From: Limobrevibacterium gyesilva
GTDB taxonomy: Bacteria; Pseudomonadota; Alphaproteobacteria; Acetobacterales; Acetobacteraceae
NCBI RefSeq assembly: GCF_025989185.1
Contig: NZ_JAPDNT010000001.1
Location: 186,001-250,000, forward strand
Direction: 5' to 3'
DNA length: 64,000 nt
In this document: positions 34,685 through 44,932 of the stretch, in pieces
How positions within the stretch are numbered: position 1 is the stretch's first letter
Layout of the letters: every line of letters begins with the position of its first letter
Notes under the pieces: model-generated
Told to the model about the DNA's origin: nothing
What the model saw: the letters and a program-made list of their open reading frames with translations, nothing else
The model's database searches: none
Translations under genes and position numbers: made by a program

Positions 34685-35590
34685 ATGCGCATGGGACTCC
34701 CCGCCGGCCTTGATCCAGACCTGCTGCGCGCCTTCGCATTCATCGCGGAAGAAGGCAGCTTTACCCGTGCCGCCGAGCGGATCGGCCGCACGCAATCGGC
34801 CGTTTCCATGCAGGTGCAGCGGCTTGAGGCGACGTTGGGCCAGAAAGTGCTGCTGCGCGGCAAAGGCGGGGCAGTCCAGCTCACGCCGCATGGCCACTAC
34901 CTGCTGGAGCGGTCGCGCGAGTTGCTGGCGCTGAACGACGAGATCTGGAGCACGTTCCGCGCGCCGCAGATGCACGGCACCGTCCGTCTCGGCACGCCCG
35001 ACGACTATGCCTTGCGCTATCTGCCGCAGGTCCTCAGGCGCTTCGCGGATTCGCATCCGGCGATCGAGGTCGAAGTGCTCTGCGCCCCGTCCTCGGAACT
35101 CGTGGAGCGGCTGCGTGAGGGTGACCTGGACCTGTCTCTGGTCACCGAGGGGCATGGGCCGCGCAACTGGCCCGAGGTGGAGCTGTGGCGGGGGCCGCTG
35201 CGCTGGATCACCTCGGACCGGCACGCGCCACACAAGCTGGACCCGCTGCCGCTGGCGCTGGCCGCCCAGGGCTGCGCTTGGCGCCGGACCGCCCTGCGCG
35301 CCTTGGAAGGCACCGGCCGGCGGGCGCGGATCGCCTACACCTCGGCCACCCTGGCCGGCACGACCGCGCCGGTGCTGGCGGGGCTGGCGGTCACCGTCTC
35401 CACCATCGCCTGGCTGCCCGAGGGCCTGCGGCCGTTGCGGCCGGACGAGGGGTTGCCGCAACTGCCCGATACCGGGATCCTGCTGTTGAAGGGTCGCACC
35501 CCGCGCCAGCCCGTCACCGACGTGCTGGCGGCCCATATCAGCGACACGTTCCAGCAGGAAATGCGCTGGCAGGATCGGCTTTCGGCCTGA
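34685..35590 (+). CDS. LysR family transcriptional regulator
   Basis: A 301-residue LTTR. The N-terminal winged helix-turn-helix covers about residues 10-68, with LLRAFAFIAEEGSFTRAAER and IGRTQSAVSMQVQRLEATLG as the DNA-reading part; the rest is the periplasmic-binding-like effector domain, with GTVRLGTPDDYALRYLPQVL at its start. ATGs at 34685 and 34691 are both possible; a TTG at 34682 is less likely. Divergent from the DUF1127 gene; LTTRs usually control the divergent neighbour and themselves. Effector unknown. Ends 12 bases from the convergent ABC-F gene. Confidence 0.87.
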   Translation: MRMGLPAGLDPDLLRAFAFIAEEGSFTRAAERIGRTQSAVSMQVQRLEATLGQKVLLRGKGGAVQLTPHGHYLLERSRELLALNDEIWSTFRAPQMHGTVRLGTPDDYALRYLPQVLRRFADSHPAIEVEVLCAPSSELVERLREGDLDLSLVTEGHGPRNWPEVELWRGPLRWITSDRHAPHKLDPLPLALAAQGCAWRRTALRALEGTGRRARIAYTSATLAGTTAPVLAGLAVTVSTIAWLPEGLRPLRPDEGLPQLPDTGILLLKGRTPRQPVTDVLAAHISDTFQQEMRWQDRLSA

Positions 35591-35602
35591 CGGCCGACGG
35601 GC

Positions 35603-37474
35603 TCAGGCCGACGCCGCGGCCAGTGCCTCCTCCGCTTCCAGCCAGTCGGCCTCCGCCGCCTCGATGGCGCGCACGACCGCAGCCAGCCGGGTCTGAGCCG
35701 CCGTGACATCGGCGGCGCGGCCGGGCGCATACAGCCCGGGATCGGCCAGCTTCGCCTCGATCCGTTTGCGCTCGTCGGTGAGTCTTGCGATGCGCGTCTC
35801 CGCCTCCTTGGCGCGGCGGCGCAGCGGTGCGGCGGCGGCGCGGGCATCGGCGCGCTCGCGGCGTTCGTCGCGGCGGGTGGGCGCGTCCTGCCTCGCAGCC
35901 GGACGGGCGCGCTCCGCCAGCAACGCGCGATACTCGTCGAGGTCGCCGTCATAGGGCCGCACGCTCCCGTCGGCCACCAGCCATAGCCGGTCGGCCACCA
36001 GCTCGACCAGATGCGGGTCGTGGGTGATCAGCAGCACCGCGCCGGAGAAATCGGCCAGGGCACGAACCAGCGCCTCGCGGGCGTCGATGTCCAGGTGGTT
36101 GGTGGGCTCGTCGAGAATCAGCAGCTGCGGCGCGTCGCGGGTGGCCAGTGCCAGCAGCAGGCGCGCCTTCTCGCCGCCGGACAGGTTCGCCACCGGCGTG
36201 TCGGCCCGGTCGGCGTCCAGACCGAAACGGGCAAGCTGGGCGCGCACCTGCTGCGGCATGGCGCGCGGAATGGCGCGGGCCATGTGGTCCACGGGCGTTT
36301 CGGACGCGACCAGTTCGTCGGTCTGGTGCTGGGCGAAATAGCCGACCTTCAGCTTCGGCCCGCGCCGCATCTCGCCGGACAGCGGCTCCAGCTTTCCGGC
36401 GATCAGCTTGGCCAGGGTGGACTTGCCATTGCCGTTGGCGCCGAGCAGGGCAATGCGGTCGTCCATGTCGACGCGCAACGACAGGCCGCGCAACACCGGC
36501 GCGCCGCCATAGCCGACCGAGACGCGGTCCAGCGACAGGATCGGCGGCGCGATCTGCTGCGGCTCGGGGAAGGCGAACCGGGTCGGCGCGTCCTCGACCA
36601 CCGCCTCGATCGCCGGCAGCTTCTCGATCGCCTTCAGCCGCGCCTGCGCCTGGCGGGCCTTGCTGGCCTTGTAGCGGAAACGGTCGACGAAGGACTGCAT
36701 GTGCGCGCGCTGCTCGGCGATCTTCTCAGCCATGCTGGCCTGCTGGGCGGCGCGCTCGGTGCGGATTCGCACGAATTCATCGAAGCCGCCGGGCGTGAGA
36801 GTGATCTTGCCGCGGTCGAGGTGGGCGATGCTGTCCACGCAGCGGTCGAGCAGGCCGCGGTCGTGCGACACCACCAGCGCGGCGCCGGGGAATTTCGCCA
36901 GCCAGCTTTCGAGCCACAACGTGGCTTCGAGGTCGAGGTGGTTGGTGGGCTCGTCCAGCAACAGCAGGTCCGGCTGGGCGAACAGGGCGGTGGCCAGCGC
37001 CACGCGCATGCGCCAGCCGCCGGAGAACGAAGCAACCGGGCGGGCCTGGGCGGCGGCATCGAAGCCCAGGCCGGCCAGGATGGTGGCGGCGCGCGAGGGG
37101 GCTGAATCGGCGCCGATCGCGCGCAGCCGGTCATGCACCTCAGCCAGCCGGTGCGGGTCGGTGGCCTCGGATTCAGCTTCGGCAAGCAGCGACAGGCGTT
37201 CCGGGTCGCCTTCCAGCACCGTCTCCAGCAGGCTGGCGTCGCCGTCCGGGGCTTCCTGCTTCACCCGGCCCAGGCGCGCGCGGGAGGCCAGGCGGATCTG
37301 GCCGCCGTCGATGGCGATGTCGCCGGCAATGGCGCGCAGCAGCGTGGACTTGCCGACGCCGTTGCGGCCGACCAGGCCGATGCGCCGGCCGGGGTCGACG
37401 GCCAGGTCGGCACCATCCAGCAGAACGCGGCCGGCGATGCGGATGGTGACGTCGCTGATGGTGAGGAGGCTCAT
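35603..37474 (-). CDS. ABC-F family ATP-binding protein (Uup/YheS-like)
   Basis: A 623-residue soluble protein with two ABC ATPase domains and no membrane part. First domain: GRNGVGKST and LLLDEPTNHLDLEATLWLE; second: GANGNGKST and LILDEPTNHLDIDARE, with LSGGEKARLLLA. The P-site linker between them (about 240-310) is rich in Arg, Lys and Gln (FRYKASKARQAQARL). A C-terminal coiled coil (about 545-620) is present. ABC-F proteins act on the ribosome; which paralogue this is cannot be told. No clear ribosome site before the ATG at 37474, which is unusual for this window. Divergent from ndk. Confidence 0.88.
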   Translation of the reverse strand: MSLLTISDVTIRIAGRVLLDGADLAVDPGRRIGLVGRNGVGKSTLLRAIAGDIAIDGGQIRLASRARLGRVKQEAPDGDASLLETVLEGDPERLSLLAEAESEATDPHRLAEVHDRLRAIGADSAPSRAATILAGLGFDAAAQARPVASFSGGWRMRVALATALFAQPDLLLLDEPTNHLDLEATLWLESWLAKFPGAALVVSHDRGLLDRCVDSIAHLDRGKITLTPGGFDEFVRIRTERAAQQASMAEKIAEQRAHMQSFVDRFRYKASKARQAQARLKAIEKLPAIEAVVEDAPTRFAFPEPQQIAPPILSLDRVSVGYGGAPVLRGLSLRVDMDDRIALLGANGNGKSTLAKLIAGKLEPLSGEMRRGPKLKVGYFAQHQTDELVASETPVDHMARAIPRAMPQQVRAQLARFGLDADRADTPVANLSGGEKARLLLALATRDAPQLLILDEPTNHLDIDAREALVRALADFSGAVLLITHDPHLVELVADRLWLVADGSVRPYDGDLDEYRALLAERARPAARQDAPTRRDERRERADARAAAAPLRRRAKEAETRIARLTDERKRIEAKLADPGLYAPGRAADVTAAQTRLAAVVRAIEAAEADWLEAEEALAAASA

Positions 37475-37599
37475 GCGCGCGATGTAGCCGCGGGCGGGCC
37501 TGCAGGGGAAGGGGCAGCCTTCCGTGGGGAGGGGTTGTCGCCCCGTTATGCGTGCTCTAAACGCCGGCGCGACCGCAACAACCGGATTAAGGGGCCGCA

Positions 37600-38022
37600 A
37601 TGGCGACCGAGCGCACGTTTTCGATCATCAAGCCCGACGCCACGCGTCGCAACCTGACAGGCAAGATCAACGCCAAGTTCGAGGAAGCCGGCCTGCGCAT
37701 CGTCGCGCAGAAGCGCCTTTGGATGACCAGGGAGCAGGCCGAGACCTTCTATGGCGTGCACCGTGAGCGCGGATTCTTCAACGACCTCGTCGCCTTCATG
37801 ACCTCCGGCCCGGTGGTGGTCCAGGTTCTGGAAGGTGAGAACGCCGTGGCTCGCAACCGTGAGATCATGGGCGCCACCAACCCGGCCAATGCCGAGCCCG
37901 GCACGATCCGCAAGGAATTCGCCGAGAGCATCGAGGCGAATTCGGTGCACGGCTCCGACAGCCCGGAGAACGCGGCCACCGAGATCGCCTACTTCTTCGC
38001 CGGCACCGACCTCGTCGGTTGA
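37600..38022 (+). CDS. ndk: Nucleoside diphosphate kinase
   Basis: A 140-residue enzyme that transfers the terminal phosphate between nucleoside tri- and diphosphates through a phosphohistidine. [20 protein letters not shown] opens the protein; the active-site His117 lies in [12 protein letters not shown]. Length and ends are normal. AAGGGGCCGC precedes the ATG. Monocistronic, with a strong terminator 45 bases downstream. Confidence 0.95.
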   Translation: MATERTFSIIKPDATRRNLTGKINAKFEEAGLRIVAQKRLWMTREQAETFYGVHRERGFFNDLVAFMTSGPVVVQVLEGENAVARNREIMGATNPANAEPGTIRKEFAESIEANSVHGSDSPENAATEIAYFFAGTDLVG

Positions 38023-38067
38023 CCTTTCCGCCGGGGCGGCTGCCCCGGACGGCGGACGCACGAAAAG

Positions 38068-38100
38068 AGCGGCGGCACCAAGGTGCCGCCGCTTTGCTGT
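38068..38100. terminator. Bidirectional terminator between ndk and the small membrane gene
   Basis: Perfect 12-bp stem AGCGGCGGCACC / GGTGCCGCCGCT with a 2-base loop (38068-38093). It is followed by TTGCTGTTT on the plus strand, and on the minus strand by CTTTTCG, so it can end ndk and the leftward transcript from 38292. Confidence 0.8.
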
Positions 38101-38136
38101 TTCGTCGGCCTGTGGCCTGAACGGCCGGGCGGAAGG

Positions 38137-38292
38137 TTAAAGCAGGAAGATCGCCATCAGCACCAGAATGGCCACTGCGACGATGACGGTGCCGGTGGTG
38201 AACCCGCAGAAGCTCGCCCAGACTTGCTGGCGATTTGCGACAAAGGCCTCCTCGGTCACCGGCGGGAGGTCGGACATAGGCGATTGGGCCAT
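38137..38292 (-). CDS. Small membrane protein, aa3-type cytochrome oxidase subunit IV-like
   Basis: A 51-residue protein with one C-terminal membrane helix (TGTVIVAVAILVLMAIFLL). TEEAFVANRQQVWASFCGF before the helix resembles the short bacterial aa3-type oxidase subunit IV family (pattern F-x-R-x-x-W-x-x-F-x-x-F then helix). Members accompany the haem-copper oxidase but are often encoded apart from it, as here. ATG at 38292 is used; an ATG at 38277 is possible. It lies 38 bases after purN on the same strand but is probably a separate unit, ending at the shared terminator. Confidence 0.5.
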   Translation of the reverse strand: MAQSPMSDLPPVTEEAFVANRQQVWASFCGFTTGTVIVAVAILVLMAIFLL

Positions 38293-38330
38293 GGGCGCGT
38301 CTCGTTCTGCTGCAGGGGCGTTGATGGTTT

Positions 38331-38972
38331 CTAGGTGACGCCGGGCGGCGCAGGCAAGGGGTTGCACAGCACCGCATCGGCCGCCGGCGCCGCACCGGCA
38401 TTGCCGGCGGCGAACAGACGCAGCGCCAGCGGATAGATCACATGCTCCTGCGCCAGCACCCGGGCGGCCAGGGGCGCTTCGCTGTCGCCGGGGAGGATCG
38501 GCACCGCTGCCTGCGCCAGGATCGGCCCGTCGTCCATCGTCTCGGTGACCAGGTGCACGGTGCAGCCATGCAACTTGACCCCGGCGGCCAGGGCGCGGGC
38601 ATGCGTGTCCAGGCCGGGAAAGGCAGGCAGCAGGCTCGGATGGACGTTCAGCATCCGGCCCGCGTAGCGTCGCACCAGGAACGGCGTCAGCAGCCGCATG
38701 TATCCGGCCAGACAGACGATTTCCACACCGGCGCGGTCCAGCTCTTCAGCGATCGCGGCCTCGTGACCGGCGCGGTCGCCTCGGAACGGACGGTGATCCA
38801 CCACGGCAGTCGGCACGCCGGCGGCGGCGGCGGTCGTGATCCCGCCCGCATCCGGGCGATTGGACAGCACCAGCACCACTTCGGCGGGGAAGGCCGGGGC
38901 GCGGGCGGCCTCCAGCAGGGCCGCCATGTTCGAACCGCGGCCGCTGATCAGCACGCCGACGCGCCGCCTCAT
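38331..38972 (-). CDS. purN: Phosphoribosylglycinamide formyltransferase
   Basis: A 213-residue enzyme that formylates GAR with 10-formyltetrahydrofolate in purine synthesis. RVGVLISGRGSNMAALLEAA binds the phosphate, LAGYMRLLTPFLVRRYAGRM carries the conserved Asn-to-His region, and the catalytic block NVHPSLLPAFPGLDTHARAL is complete with GCTVHLVTETMDDGPILAQ after it. GAGGG precedes the ATG at 38972. It lies 10 bases after purM, the standard order, so the two steps are made from one transcript. Confidence 0.94.
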   Translation of the reverse strand: MRRRVGVLISGRGSNMAALLEAARAPAFPAEVVLVLSNRPDAGGITTAAAAGVPTAVVDHRPFRGDRAGHEAAIAEELDRAGVEIVCLAGYMRLLTPFLVRRYAGRMLNVHPSLLPAFPGLDTHARALAAGVKLHGCTVHLVTETMDDGPILAQAAVPILPGDSEAPLAARVLAQEHVIYPLALRLFAAGNAGAAPAADAVLCNPLPAPPGVT

Positions 38973-38982
38973 GCGCAAGCCC

Positions 38983-40032
38983 TCACGCAGGCCAGCCGGC
39001 CGGCAGGTCGATACGGATGCCGGGTGCGCCTTCCCCGGCCTCGATCCGGCCGATGGTGAAGACCGTCTCGCCCTGTTCTTCGAGCAGCGCGCGGGCGGCG
39101 GCTTCGTCGCGCACCACCAGCACCATGCCCAGGCCGCAGTTGAACACGCGCAGCAGCTCGTCGGCGGCCACGCCGCCGGCGCGGGCCAGCCAGGCGAACA
39201 CCGGCGGCAGCGGCCAGGCGCCGGCATCGATCACCGCACGCGTGCCCTCCGGCAGCACGCGCGGCACGTTGCCGGGCAAGCCGCCGCCGGTGATGTGCGC
39301 GGCGGCATGCAGCAACCCGGCGCGGTGCAGGGCCAGCAGCGGCTTCACGTAGATCCGGGTCGGCTCCATCAACGCCTCGCCCAGCGTCCTGCCGGCGACG
39401 AACGGCGCCGGCGCCGCCCAGCCTGCATTGCCGGCCTCGACGATGCGGCGGACCAGCGAGAAGCCGTTGGAATGCACGCCCGAGCTGGCCAACCCCAGCA
39501 CCACGTCGCCGGGCGCCACGTCCTTCGGCAGCAGCGCGCCGCGCTCTGCGGCACCGACCGAGAAGCCCGCCAGGTCGTAGTCGCCTTGCCCATACATGCC
39601 CGGCATTTCCGCGGTCTCGCCGCCGACCAGGGCGCAGCCGGCGATGCGGCAGCCCTCGGCGATGCCGCCGACCACGCGGGCCGCCTGATCGACCGACAAC
39701 TTGCCGGTGGCGAAATAGTCAAGGAAAAACAACGGCTCGGCACCCTGCACGACCAGGTCGTTGACGCACATCGCCACCAGGTCGATGCCGACGCCGTCAT
39801 GCAGGCCGGTGTGAATGGCGATCTTCAGCTTGGTGCCCACGCCGTCGGTGGAAGACACGAGCACGGGGTCGCTGTAGCCCGCCTGCTTCAGGTCGAACAG
39901 GGCGCCGAAGCCGCCCAGCCCGCCCATGACGCCGGCGCGCGCGGTGGCGCGGGCAAGCGGCTTGATGCGGTCCACGAGTGCGTCGCCCGCCTCGATGTCG
40001 ACCCCGGCCGAGCGATAGGTCATGCTGGCCAT
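38983..40032 (-). CDS. purM: Phosphoribosylformylglycinamidine cyclo-ligase
   Basis: A 349-residue AIR synthetase, the fifth step of purine synthesis. [35 protein letters not shown] (ATP/FGAM site), [16 protein letters not shown] and [16 protein letters not shown] are all family signatures. CGAGGGC precedes the ATG at 40032; an ATG at 40023 is also possible. First gene of purM-purN; divergent from pgsA, with a pair of palindromic repeats in the 179-base gap. Confidence 0.94.
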   Translation of the reverse strand: MASMTYRSAGVDIEAGDALVDRIKPLARATARAGVMGGLGGFGALFDLKQAGYSDPVLVSSTDGVGTKLKIAIHTGLHDGVGIDLVAMCVNDLVVQGAEPLFFLDYFATGKLSVDQAARVVGGIAEGCRIAGCALVGGETAEMPGMYGQGDYDLAGFSVGAAERGALLPKDVAPGDVVLGLASSGVHSNGFSLVRRIVEAGNAGWAAPAPFVAGRTLGEALMEPTRIYVKPLLALHRAGLLHAAAHITGGGLPGNVPRVLPEGTRAVIDAGAWPLPPVFAWLARAGGVAADELLRVFNCGLGMVLVVRDEAAARALLEEQGETVFTIGRIEAGEGAPGIRIDLPAGWPA

Positions 40033-40149
40033 GGCAGCCCTCGGTGTATACTGGCCATGATCTATGGGACCATGGCGCGGTGGAACAATGATGCCGGCGA
40101 CGGCGCGGCGGCCGAACGGCCGCGGAAAGAACCATAGCCGCCCCCCGCG

Positions 40150-40195
40150 CGCAACTTGCGCGTCGGGCGCGAACGCAACTTGCGCGTCGGGCGCG
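40150..40195. repeat. Two direct repeats, each containing a palindrome
   Basis: The 22-base unit CGCAACTTGCGCGTCGGGCGCG occurs at 40150-40171 and 40174-40195, spaced 24 bases centre to centre. Each begins with the perfect palindrome CGCAA-C-TTGCG. It lies 120-160 bases before purM and just before pgsA, a place where an operator would be expected. Confidence 0.75.
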
Positions 40196-40211
40196 CGGGC
40201 ACCGAGGTCGC

Positions 40212-40778
40212 ATGCCTGACGGCACCCAGCTTCCGCGCCCGGCCGATGCCGGGGCGATCAACCTGCCCAACGCCATCACCTTCGCGCGCCTCTGCGCGGT
40301 GCCGGTGGCGGTCTGGCTGGTGCTGCACCAGGACTTCATGGCCGCGTTCTGGCTGTTCATCGCTGCCGGCGCGTCGGACGCGATCGACGGCTGGCTGGCC
40401 CGCCGGCGCGGCCCCAGCTATGTCGGCGCGCTGCTGGACCCGGTGGCGGACAAGGCGCTGCTGGTCACGATGTACGTGGCGCTGGCGGTGGTGCACGTGC
40501 TGCCGGACTGGCTGGCGATCCTGGTGGTGTTCCGCGACGTCGTGATCGTGGGCGGCGTGCTGGTGTTGTACCTGCTGGGCCAGCCGCCGGTGATGCGGCC
40601 GCTGCTCATCTCGAAGGTGAACACCGCCCTGCAGCTCTTCGTGGTGGCGGTGGCCCTGTTGCTGGCCGGCCTGGGCCAGGCTGCGCCGCGGGTCATGACG
40701 GTGCTGGTCTGGGCGGTGGTCGTCAGCACCGTAGCCTCGGGTGCGGCCTATGTGCGCAAGGCTGCCCGCACCGGATGA
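40212..40778 (+). CDS. pgsA: CDP-alcohol phosphatidyltransferase, phosphatidylglycerophosphate synthase type
   Basis: A 188-residue inner-membrane enzyme with about five helices. The CDP-alcohol catalytic signature is complete in [13 protein letters not shown] followed by ALLDPVADK (D-x2-D-G-x2-A-R-x8-G-x3-D-x3-D). [20 protein letters not shown] is the usual N-terminus of PgsA and cardiolipin-synthase-like members; length and context favour glycerol-3-phosphate transfer. GAGG precedes the ATG. Its TGA overlaps the ATG of the following permease gene (ATGA). Confidence 0.82.
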   Translation: MPDGTQLPRPADAGAINLPNAITFARLCAVPVAVWLVLHQDFMAAFWLFIAAGASDAIDGWLARRRGPSYVGALLDPVADKALLVTMYVALAVVHVLPDWLAILVVFRDVVIVGGVLVLYLLGQPPVMRPLLISKVNTALQLFVVAVALLLAGLGQAAPRVMTVLVWAVVVSTVASGAAYVRKAARTG

Positions 40779-41938
40779 CCGCGCCGCCCTCTCCTTTCGA
40801 ACCGATGACCGGCGCGACCAGGGGGCAGCGGGTTGCGTTGCTTGCCGGGCTTCTGGTGGCGGCCTGGCTGGTGCTGCAGTTGTTCGCCTCGGTGCTGCTG
40901 CCGTTCGTGGCCGCGGCCGGCGTGGCCTATTTTCTCGACCCGCTCGCCAGCCGGCTGGACCAGGCCGGGCTGCGCCGGGCGGCGGCCGCGGGATTGCTGA
41001 TCGTCGCCCTGCTGGCGCTCTGCCTGCTGTTCGCGCTGCTGCTGTATCCGCTGATCATCGCGCAGCTGGGCATCCTGCTGTCGCGGTTGCCGACCTATGT
41101 GGAGCTGGTGCGCGGCTTCGCCATAGAATCGATCGCGGCGCTGCAGCAACAGCTTGGGCCCGAGTTCGTCGACGAGAAACTGCGCGACCTCGTGGGCGGG
41201 CAGGCCGGGGCCATGCTGTCCTTCGTGGCCCTGGCGCTGCGCCAGGTGATCGGCAGCGGCTTCGCGTTGTTCAACGTGCTGACCTTGATGGTCGTGACCC
41301 CGGTGGTCGGCTTCTACCTGCTGCGCGACTGGCCGGACGTGGTGGCACGAGTCGATTCGTGGCTGCCGCGCCGTTACGCCGATACGGTGCGGGCACAGGC
41401 GCGCGAAGTGAACCGGATCCTGTCGGCATGGCTGCGCGGCCAGGCGATGTGCTGCGTGGCGCTGGCGGTGTACTATGCGGTCGCGCTGTCCGCCGTCGGG
41501 CTCGATCTCGGGCTGATCGTCGGGTTGTCGTCCGGCTTCCTGTCGTTCATCCCCTATGTCGGCAGCATCACCGGGGCGATGACCGCGATCCTGCTGGCGG
41601 TCGCGCAGTTCCCCACCTGGACCGGCGTGGCCATGGTCGCGGGGGTGTTCGTGTCCGGCCAGCTCCTCGAAGGCTACGTGATCTATCCGCGTTTCCTCGG
41701 CGACCGGGTGGAGCTGCACGCCGTCTGGGTGATCTTCTCGCTGTTCGCCGGCGGCGCGGCGTTCGGCTTCCTGGGCGTGCTGCTGGCGGTGCCGGCGGCG
41801 GCCACGATCGGTGTCTTGTGCCGCTTCTGGCTGCACCGCTACCTGGAGAGCCCGCTGTATCTCGACCCGCCGCGCCCGACCGAGGGCGATGCGCCAATGG
41901 GTGAGCCAGTCGGCGAGCCAGTGGAGACCGGGCCGTGA
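40775..41938 (+). CDS. perM: AI-2E family (PerM-like) transporter
   Basis: A 387-residue inner-membrane protein with about eight helices: a pair near the N-terminus, a soluble loop (about 110-200), and a C-terminal bundle. VTPVVGFYLLRDWPDVVARV, GLIVGLSSGFLSFIPYVGS and YVIYPRFLGDRVELHAVWVI are typical of the family, once named for autoinducer-2 export, though several members transport ions or have no known substrate. A short repeat, [12 protein letters not shown], ends the protein. Coupled to pgsA and hda; in many alphaproteobacteria perM directly precedes hda. Confidence 0.85.
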   Translation: MTAPPSPFEPMTGATRGQRVALLAGLLVAAWLVLQLFASVLLPFVAAAGVAYFLDPLASRLDQAGLRRAAAAGLLIVALLALCLLFALLLYPLIIAQLGILLSRLPTYVELVRGFAIESIAALQQQLGPEFVDEKLRDLVGGQAGAMLSFVALALRQVIGSGFALFNVLTLMVVTPVVGFYLLRDWPDVVARVDSWLPRRYADTVRAQAREVNRILSAWLRGQAMCCVALAVYYAVALSAVGLDLGLIVGLSSGFLSFIPYVGSITGAMTAILLAVAQFPTWTGVAMVAGVFVSGQLLEGYVIYPRFLGDRVELHAVWVIFSLFAGGAAFGFLGVLLAVPAAATIGVLCRFWLHRYLESPLYLDPPRPTEGDAPMGEPVGEPVETGP

Positions 41939-42654
41939 GTGCCGCGCGCCAGCTGCCATTGCCGTTCGACGACACGCCGCACTTCCATGCGGCGGACTTC
42001 CTGACCGACATCTCGAACGCCGAGGCGGTGGCGTGGCTGGATCGCGCCGCCGACTGGCCGCAGCGCCGGCTGGCGCTTTGGGGACCGGAAGGCAGCGGCA
42101 AGACGCATCTGCTGCATATCTGGGCGGCCCGCGCCGGTGCGGCTCTGCTCGCCGGGCCGGCCTTGCATTTCGCGCCGCCCGCGCAATCATTGGCCATCGA
42201 CGATGCGGACAACGCCCCGGAGCGGGCGCTGCTGCATCTGCTGAACGCCGCGGCGGAGGCCGGTTTGCCGGTGCTCCTGGCCGGCCGCGCGCCGCCGTCC
42301 CGCTGGGGAACCGCCCTGCCCGACCTCGCGAGCCGGCTGCGCGCCGTGACCGCGGTGGAAATCCACCCGCCTGATGATGCGCTGCTGCGTATCCTGCTGG
42401 CGCGGCTGCTGGTCGAGCGGCAGGTCCCGGTGGCCGAGGCGGTGCAGGACTGGCTGCGGCTGCGGCTTCCCCGCACGGCAGCGGCCATGCGTGAGGCGGC
42501 GGCCCGGCTGGACCGCGCCGCCCTGGCCGTTGGCGGCCGGGTGACCCGCGCGCTGGCCGGGGAGGTGCTGGCCGGCATGGACCTCGACGGCGGCGATGAA
42601 GAATTCGCGCAGTTGTCGTCGGCGGCCTCCTCTCCCGCACCGCAACTCCTGTAG
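41935..42654 (+). CDS. hda: Hda-like DnaA regulatory protein
   Basis: A 239-residue DnaA-related AAA+ protein. The sliding-clamp-binding motif QLPLPF is at residues 6-11, and [19 protein letters not shown] is the P-loop; the DnaA DNA-binding domain is absent. Hda with the clamp stimulates ATP hydrolysis by DnaA and so prevents re-initiation of replication. The sensor region is diverged, as usual for Hda. GTG start overlaps the perM stop (GTGA). ppk1 follows after 28 bases. Confidence 0.85.
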   Translation: MSAARQLPLPFDDTPHFHAADFLTDISNAEAVAWLDRAADWPQRRLALWGPEGSGKTHLLHIWAARAGAALLAGPALHFAPPAQSLAIDDADNAPERALLHLLNAAAEAGLPVLLAGRAPPSRWGTALPDLASRLRAVTAVEIHPPDDALLRILLARLLVERQVPVAEAVQDWLRLRLPRTAAAMREAAARLDRAALAVGGRVTRALAGEVLAGMDLDGGDEEFAQLSSAASSPAPQLL

Positions 42655-42682
42655 AATTGCTCCGGAACTCAGGACGGCAGCC

Positions 42683-44929
42683 ATGAATATGCCCGATACT
42701 GCGATGCACGTGCCCGGCGCCGGCGGCGGGGTGATCGAGGTCGAGACGACGGCGCGGGTCTCGGCGATCACGCGCGACAGCCCGGAGCGGTTCATCAATC
42801 GCGAGTTGTCCTGGCTGGATTTCAACCACCGTGTGCTGGAGGAAGCCGAGAACCCCCGCCATCCGCTGCTGGAGCGGCTGCGCTTCGTGTCGATCAGCGC
42901 CGGCAACCTCGACGAATTCTACTCGGTGCGCGTCGCCGGCCTGATCGGGCAGGCCAAGGCCGGCGTGAGCGCGCTCTCGGCCGATGGGCGCACGCCCGCC
43001 CAGCAACTGGCCGAGGTCGAGGCGCGGGGGCGGGTGCTGATGAACGAGGAGCAGCGGGTGTGGCGGCAGCTTCGCGCCCGGCTGAAAGAGGCCGGAATCG
43101 TGGTCGCCGACCCTGATACCCTGTCGGACCAGGACCGGCTGTGGCTCGACGCCTGGTTCATGGAGCGGGTCTTCCCGGTGCTGACGCCGCTGGCGATCGA
43201 CCCGGCGCACCCGTTCCCGTTCATCCCCAACATGGGGCTGGTGATGGCGCTGCGGCTGGTGCGCGACCAGGACGGACACGGCATGCGCGCGATGATTCCG
43301 CTGCCCTCGCAGATCAAGCGCTTCGTGCGCCTGCCGGCCGGTTCGCAGGCCGGCGACGCCCCGAAGGCGAGCCGGTTCGTGCTGCTGGAGCATCTGGTGA
43401 GCCTGTGCATGGACCGGCTGTTCCCGGGCTTCCGGGTGCTCGGCCAGGGCATGTTCCGCCTGATCCGCGACACCGATGTGGAGTTCGAGGAGGAGGCCGA
43501 GGACCTCGTGCGGTCCTACGAAACCGCGCTGAAGCGCCGTCGCCGCGGGGTCGCCATCCATTTGTCGATCGACGCCGGCATGCCCGAAGACCTGCGCGAA
43601 CTGGTGATCGACGAGTTCGGCGCCCCGAGCCAGGAAGTCCATGTCGTCGACGGCCTGCTGGGTCTGGTGGACCTCAAGCAGCTGATCGTCGATGACCGGC
43701 CGGACCTGCTGTTCCCGCCCTACACCCCGCGCTTCCCCGAGCGCATTCGCGATTTCGGCGGCGACTGCTTTGCTGCCATCCGGGCGAAGGACATCATCGT
43801 CCATCACCCGTTCGAGAGCTTCGACGTGGTGGTGCAGTTCCTGCGCCAGGCCGCCGCCGACCCCAACGTCGTGGCGGTGAAGCAGACGCTGTACCGCACC
43901 AGCCGGGACAGCCCGATCGTCAAGGCGCTGATCGAGGCGGCGGAGGCCGGAAAGTCCGTCACCGCCATGGTGGAACTGCGGGCGCGCTTCGACGAGGAGG
44001 CCAATATCCGCCTCGCCCGGGTGATGGAAGCCGCCGGCGTGCAGGTGGTGTTCGGCTTCACCGAGTTGAAGACGCACGCCAAGCTGTCGCTGGTGGTGCG
44101 CCGCGAGGGGGCGACGATGCGCAGCTATGCGCATTTCGGCACCGGCAACTATCACCCGATCACCGCGCGCATCTACACCGACCTGAGCTTCTTCACCTGC
44201 GACCCGGACCTGACGCGCGACGCGGCCCGCCTGTTCAACTACATGACCGGCTATGCACGGCCGGAGAAGATGGACGCGCTCGCCTTCAGCCCGCTGACGT
44301 TGCGGGCGGCGCTGATGGAACTGATCGGCCGGGAGATCATGTTCGCACGCGAGGGCAAGCCCGCGCAGATCTGGCTGAAGCTCAACAGCCTGGTCGACGA
44401 TATCCTGATCGACCGGCTGTACGACGCGTCCAACGCCGGCGTGAAGATCATGTGCGTGGTCCGGGGCATCTGCTGCCTGCGCCCGCACGTGCCCGGCCTG
44501 TCCGATAACATCCGGGTGAAATCGATCGTCGGGCGCTTCCTGGAGCACAGCCGGATCTGCGTTTTCGGCAATGGTCACCCCCTGCCCAGCCGCCACGCGA
44601 GGGTATACATCAGCTCCGCGGACTGGATGGCCCGCAACATGGATTGGCGCGTCGAGACGCTGGTGCCGATCCACAACCCCACGGTTCATGCCCAGGTGCT
44701 GGACCAGATCATGGTGGTCAACCTGAAGGACACGATGCAGTCGTGGGAGCTTGGGGCAGACGCCACGTGGCGGCGCGTGCCGCCGGGTCATGCCCGCAAG
44801 CGCGTGTCCGCCCACGATTATTTCATGACGAACCCTTCGTTGTCCGGGCGCGGTTCGGCACTGCATGGCCCGCTGGTGCCCGCGCCGGTGCCGCAGCTGC
44901 GCCGCCCCGATCGCCTTTCACAGGATTAG
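42683..44929 (+). CDS. ppk1: Polyphosphate kinase 1
   Basis: A 748-residue enzyme that makes long polyphosphate chains from [23 protein letters not shown] starts the N-terminal domain; [29 protein letters not shown] and [19 protein letters not shown] (phosphohistidine region) form the catalytic domains, followed by [20 protein letters not shown] (second PLD-like domain). A proline/arginine tail of about 35 residues is not conserved. AGGACGG precedes the ATG. hda-ppk1-ppx forms a transcription unit, with ppx 4 bases downstream. Confidence 0.95.
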   Translation: MNMPDTAMHVPGAGGGVIEVETTARVSAITRDSPERFINRELSWLDFNHRVLEEAENPRHPLLERLRFVSISAGNLDEFYSVRVAGLIGQAKAGVSALSADGRTPAQQLAEVEARGRVLMNEEQRVWRQLRARLKEAGIVVADPDTLSDQDRLWLDAWFMERVFPVLTPLAIDPAHPFPFIPNMGLVMALRLVRDQDGHGMRAMIPLPSQIKRFVRLPAGSQAGDAPKASRFVLLEHLVSLCMDRLFPGFRVLGQGMFRLIRDTDVEFEEEAEDLVRSYETALKRRRRGVAIHLSIDAGMPEDLRELVIDEFGAPSQEVHVVDGLLGLVDLKQLIVDDRPDLLFPPYTPRFPERIRDFGGDCFAAIRAKDIIVHHPFESFDVVVQFLRQAAADPNVVAVKQTLYRTSRDSPIVKALIEAAEAGKSVTAMVELRARFDEEANIRLARVMEAAGVQVVFGFTELKTHAKLSLVVRREGATMRSYAHFGTGNYHPITARIYTDLSFFTCDPDLTRDAARLFNYMTGYARPEKMDALAFSPLTLRAALMELIGREIMFAREGKPAQIWLKLNSLVDDILIDRLYDASNAGVKIMCVVRGICCLRPHVPGLSDNIRVKSIVGRFLEHSRICVFGNGHPLPSRHARVYISSADWMARNMDWRVETLVPIHNPTVHAQVLDQIMVVNLKDTMQSWELGADATWRRVPPGHARKRVSAHDYFMTNPSLSGRGSALHGPLVPAPVPQLRRPDRLSQD

Positions 44930-44932
44930 CTC

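Noticed and set aside
41895-41935. Short repeat at the end of perM (GAGCCAGT twice)
   Set aside because: Encodes an in-frame Gly-Glu-Pro-Val repeat in the tail; no frame change and no sign of regulatory use.
40748-44866. Very long open frame (over 1300 codons) on the minus strand opposite perM, hda and ppk1
   Set aside because: It is antisense to three well supported genes, is His/Gln/Arg-rich with no known motif, and is expected from high G+C in third codon positions.
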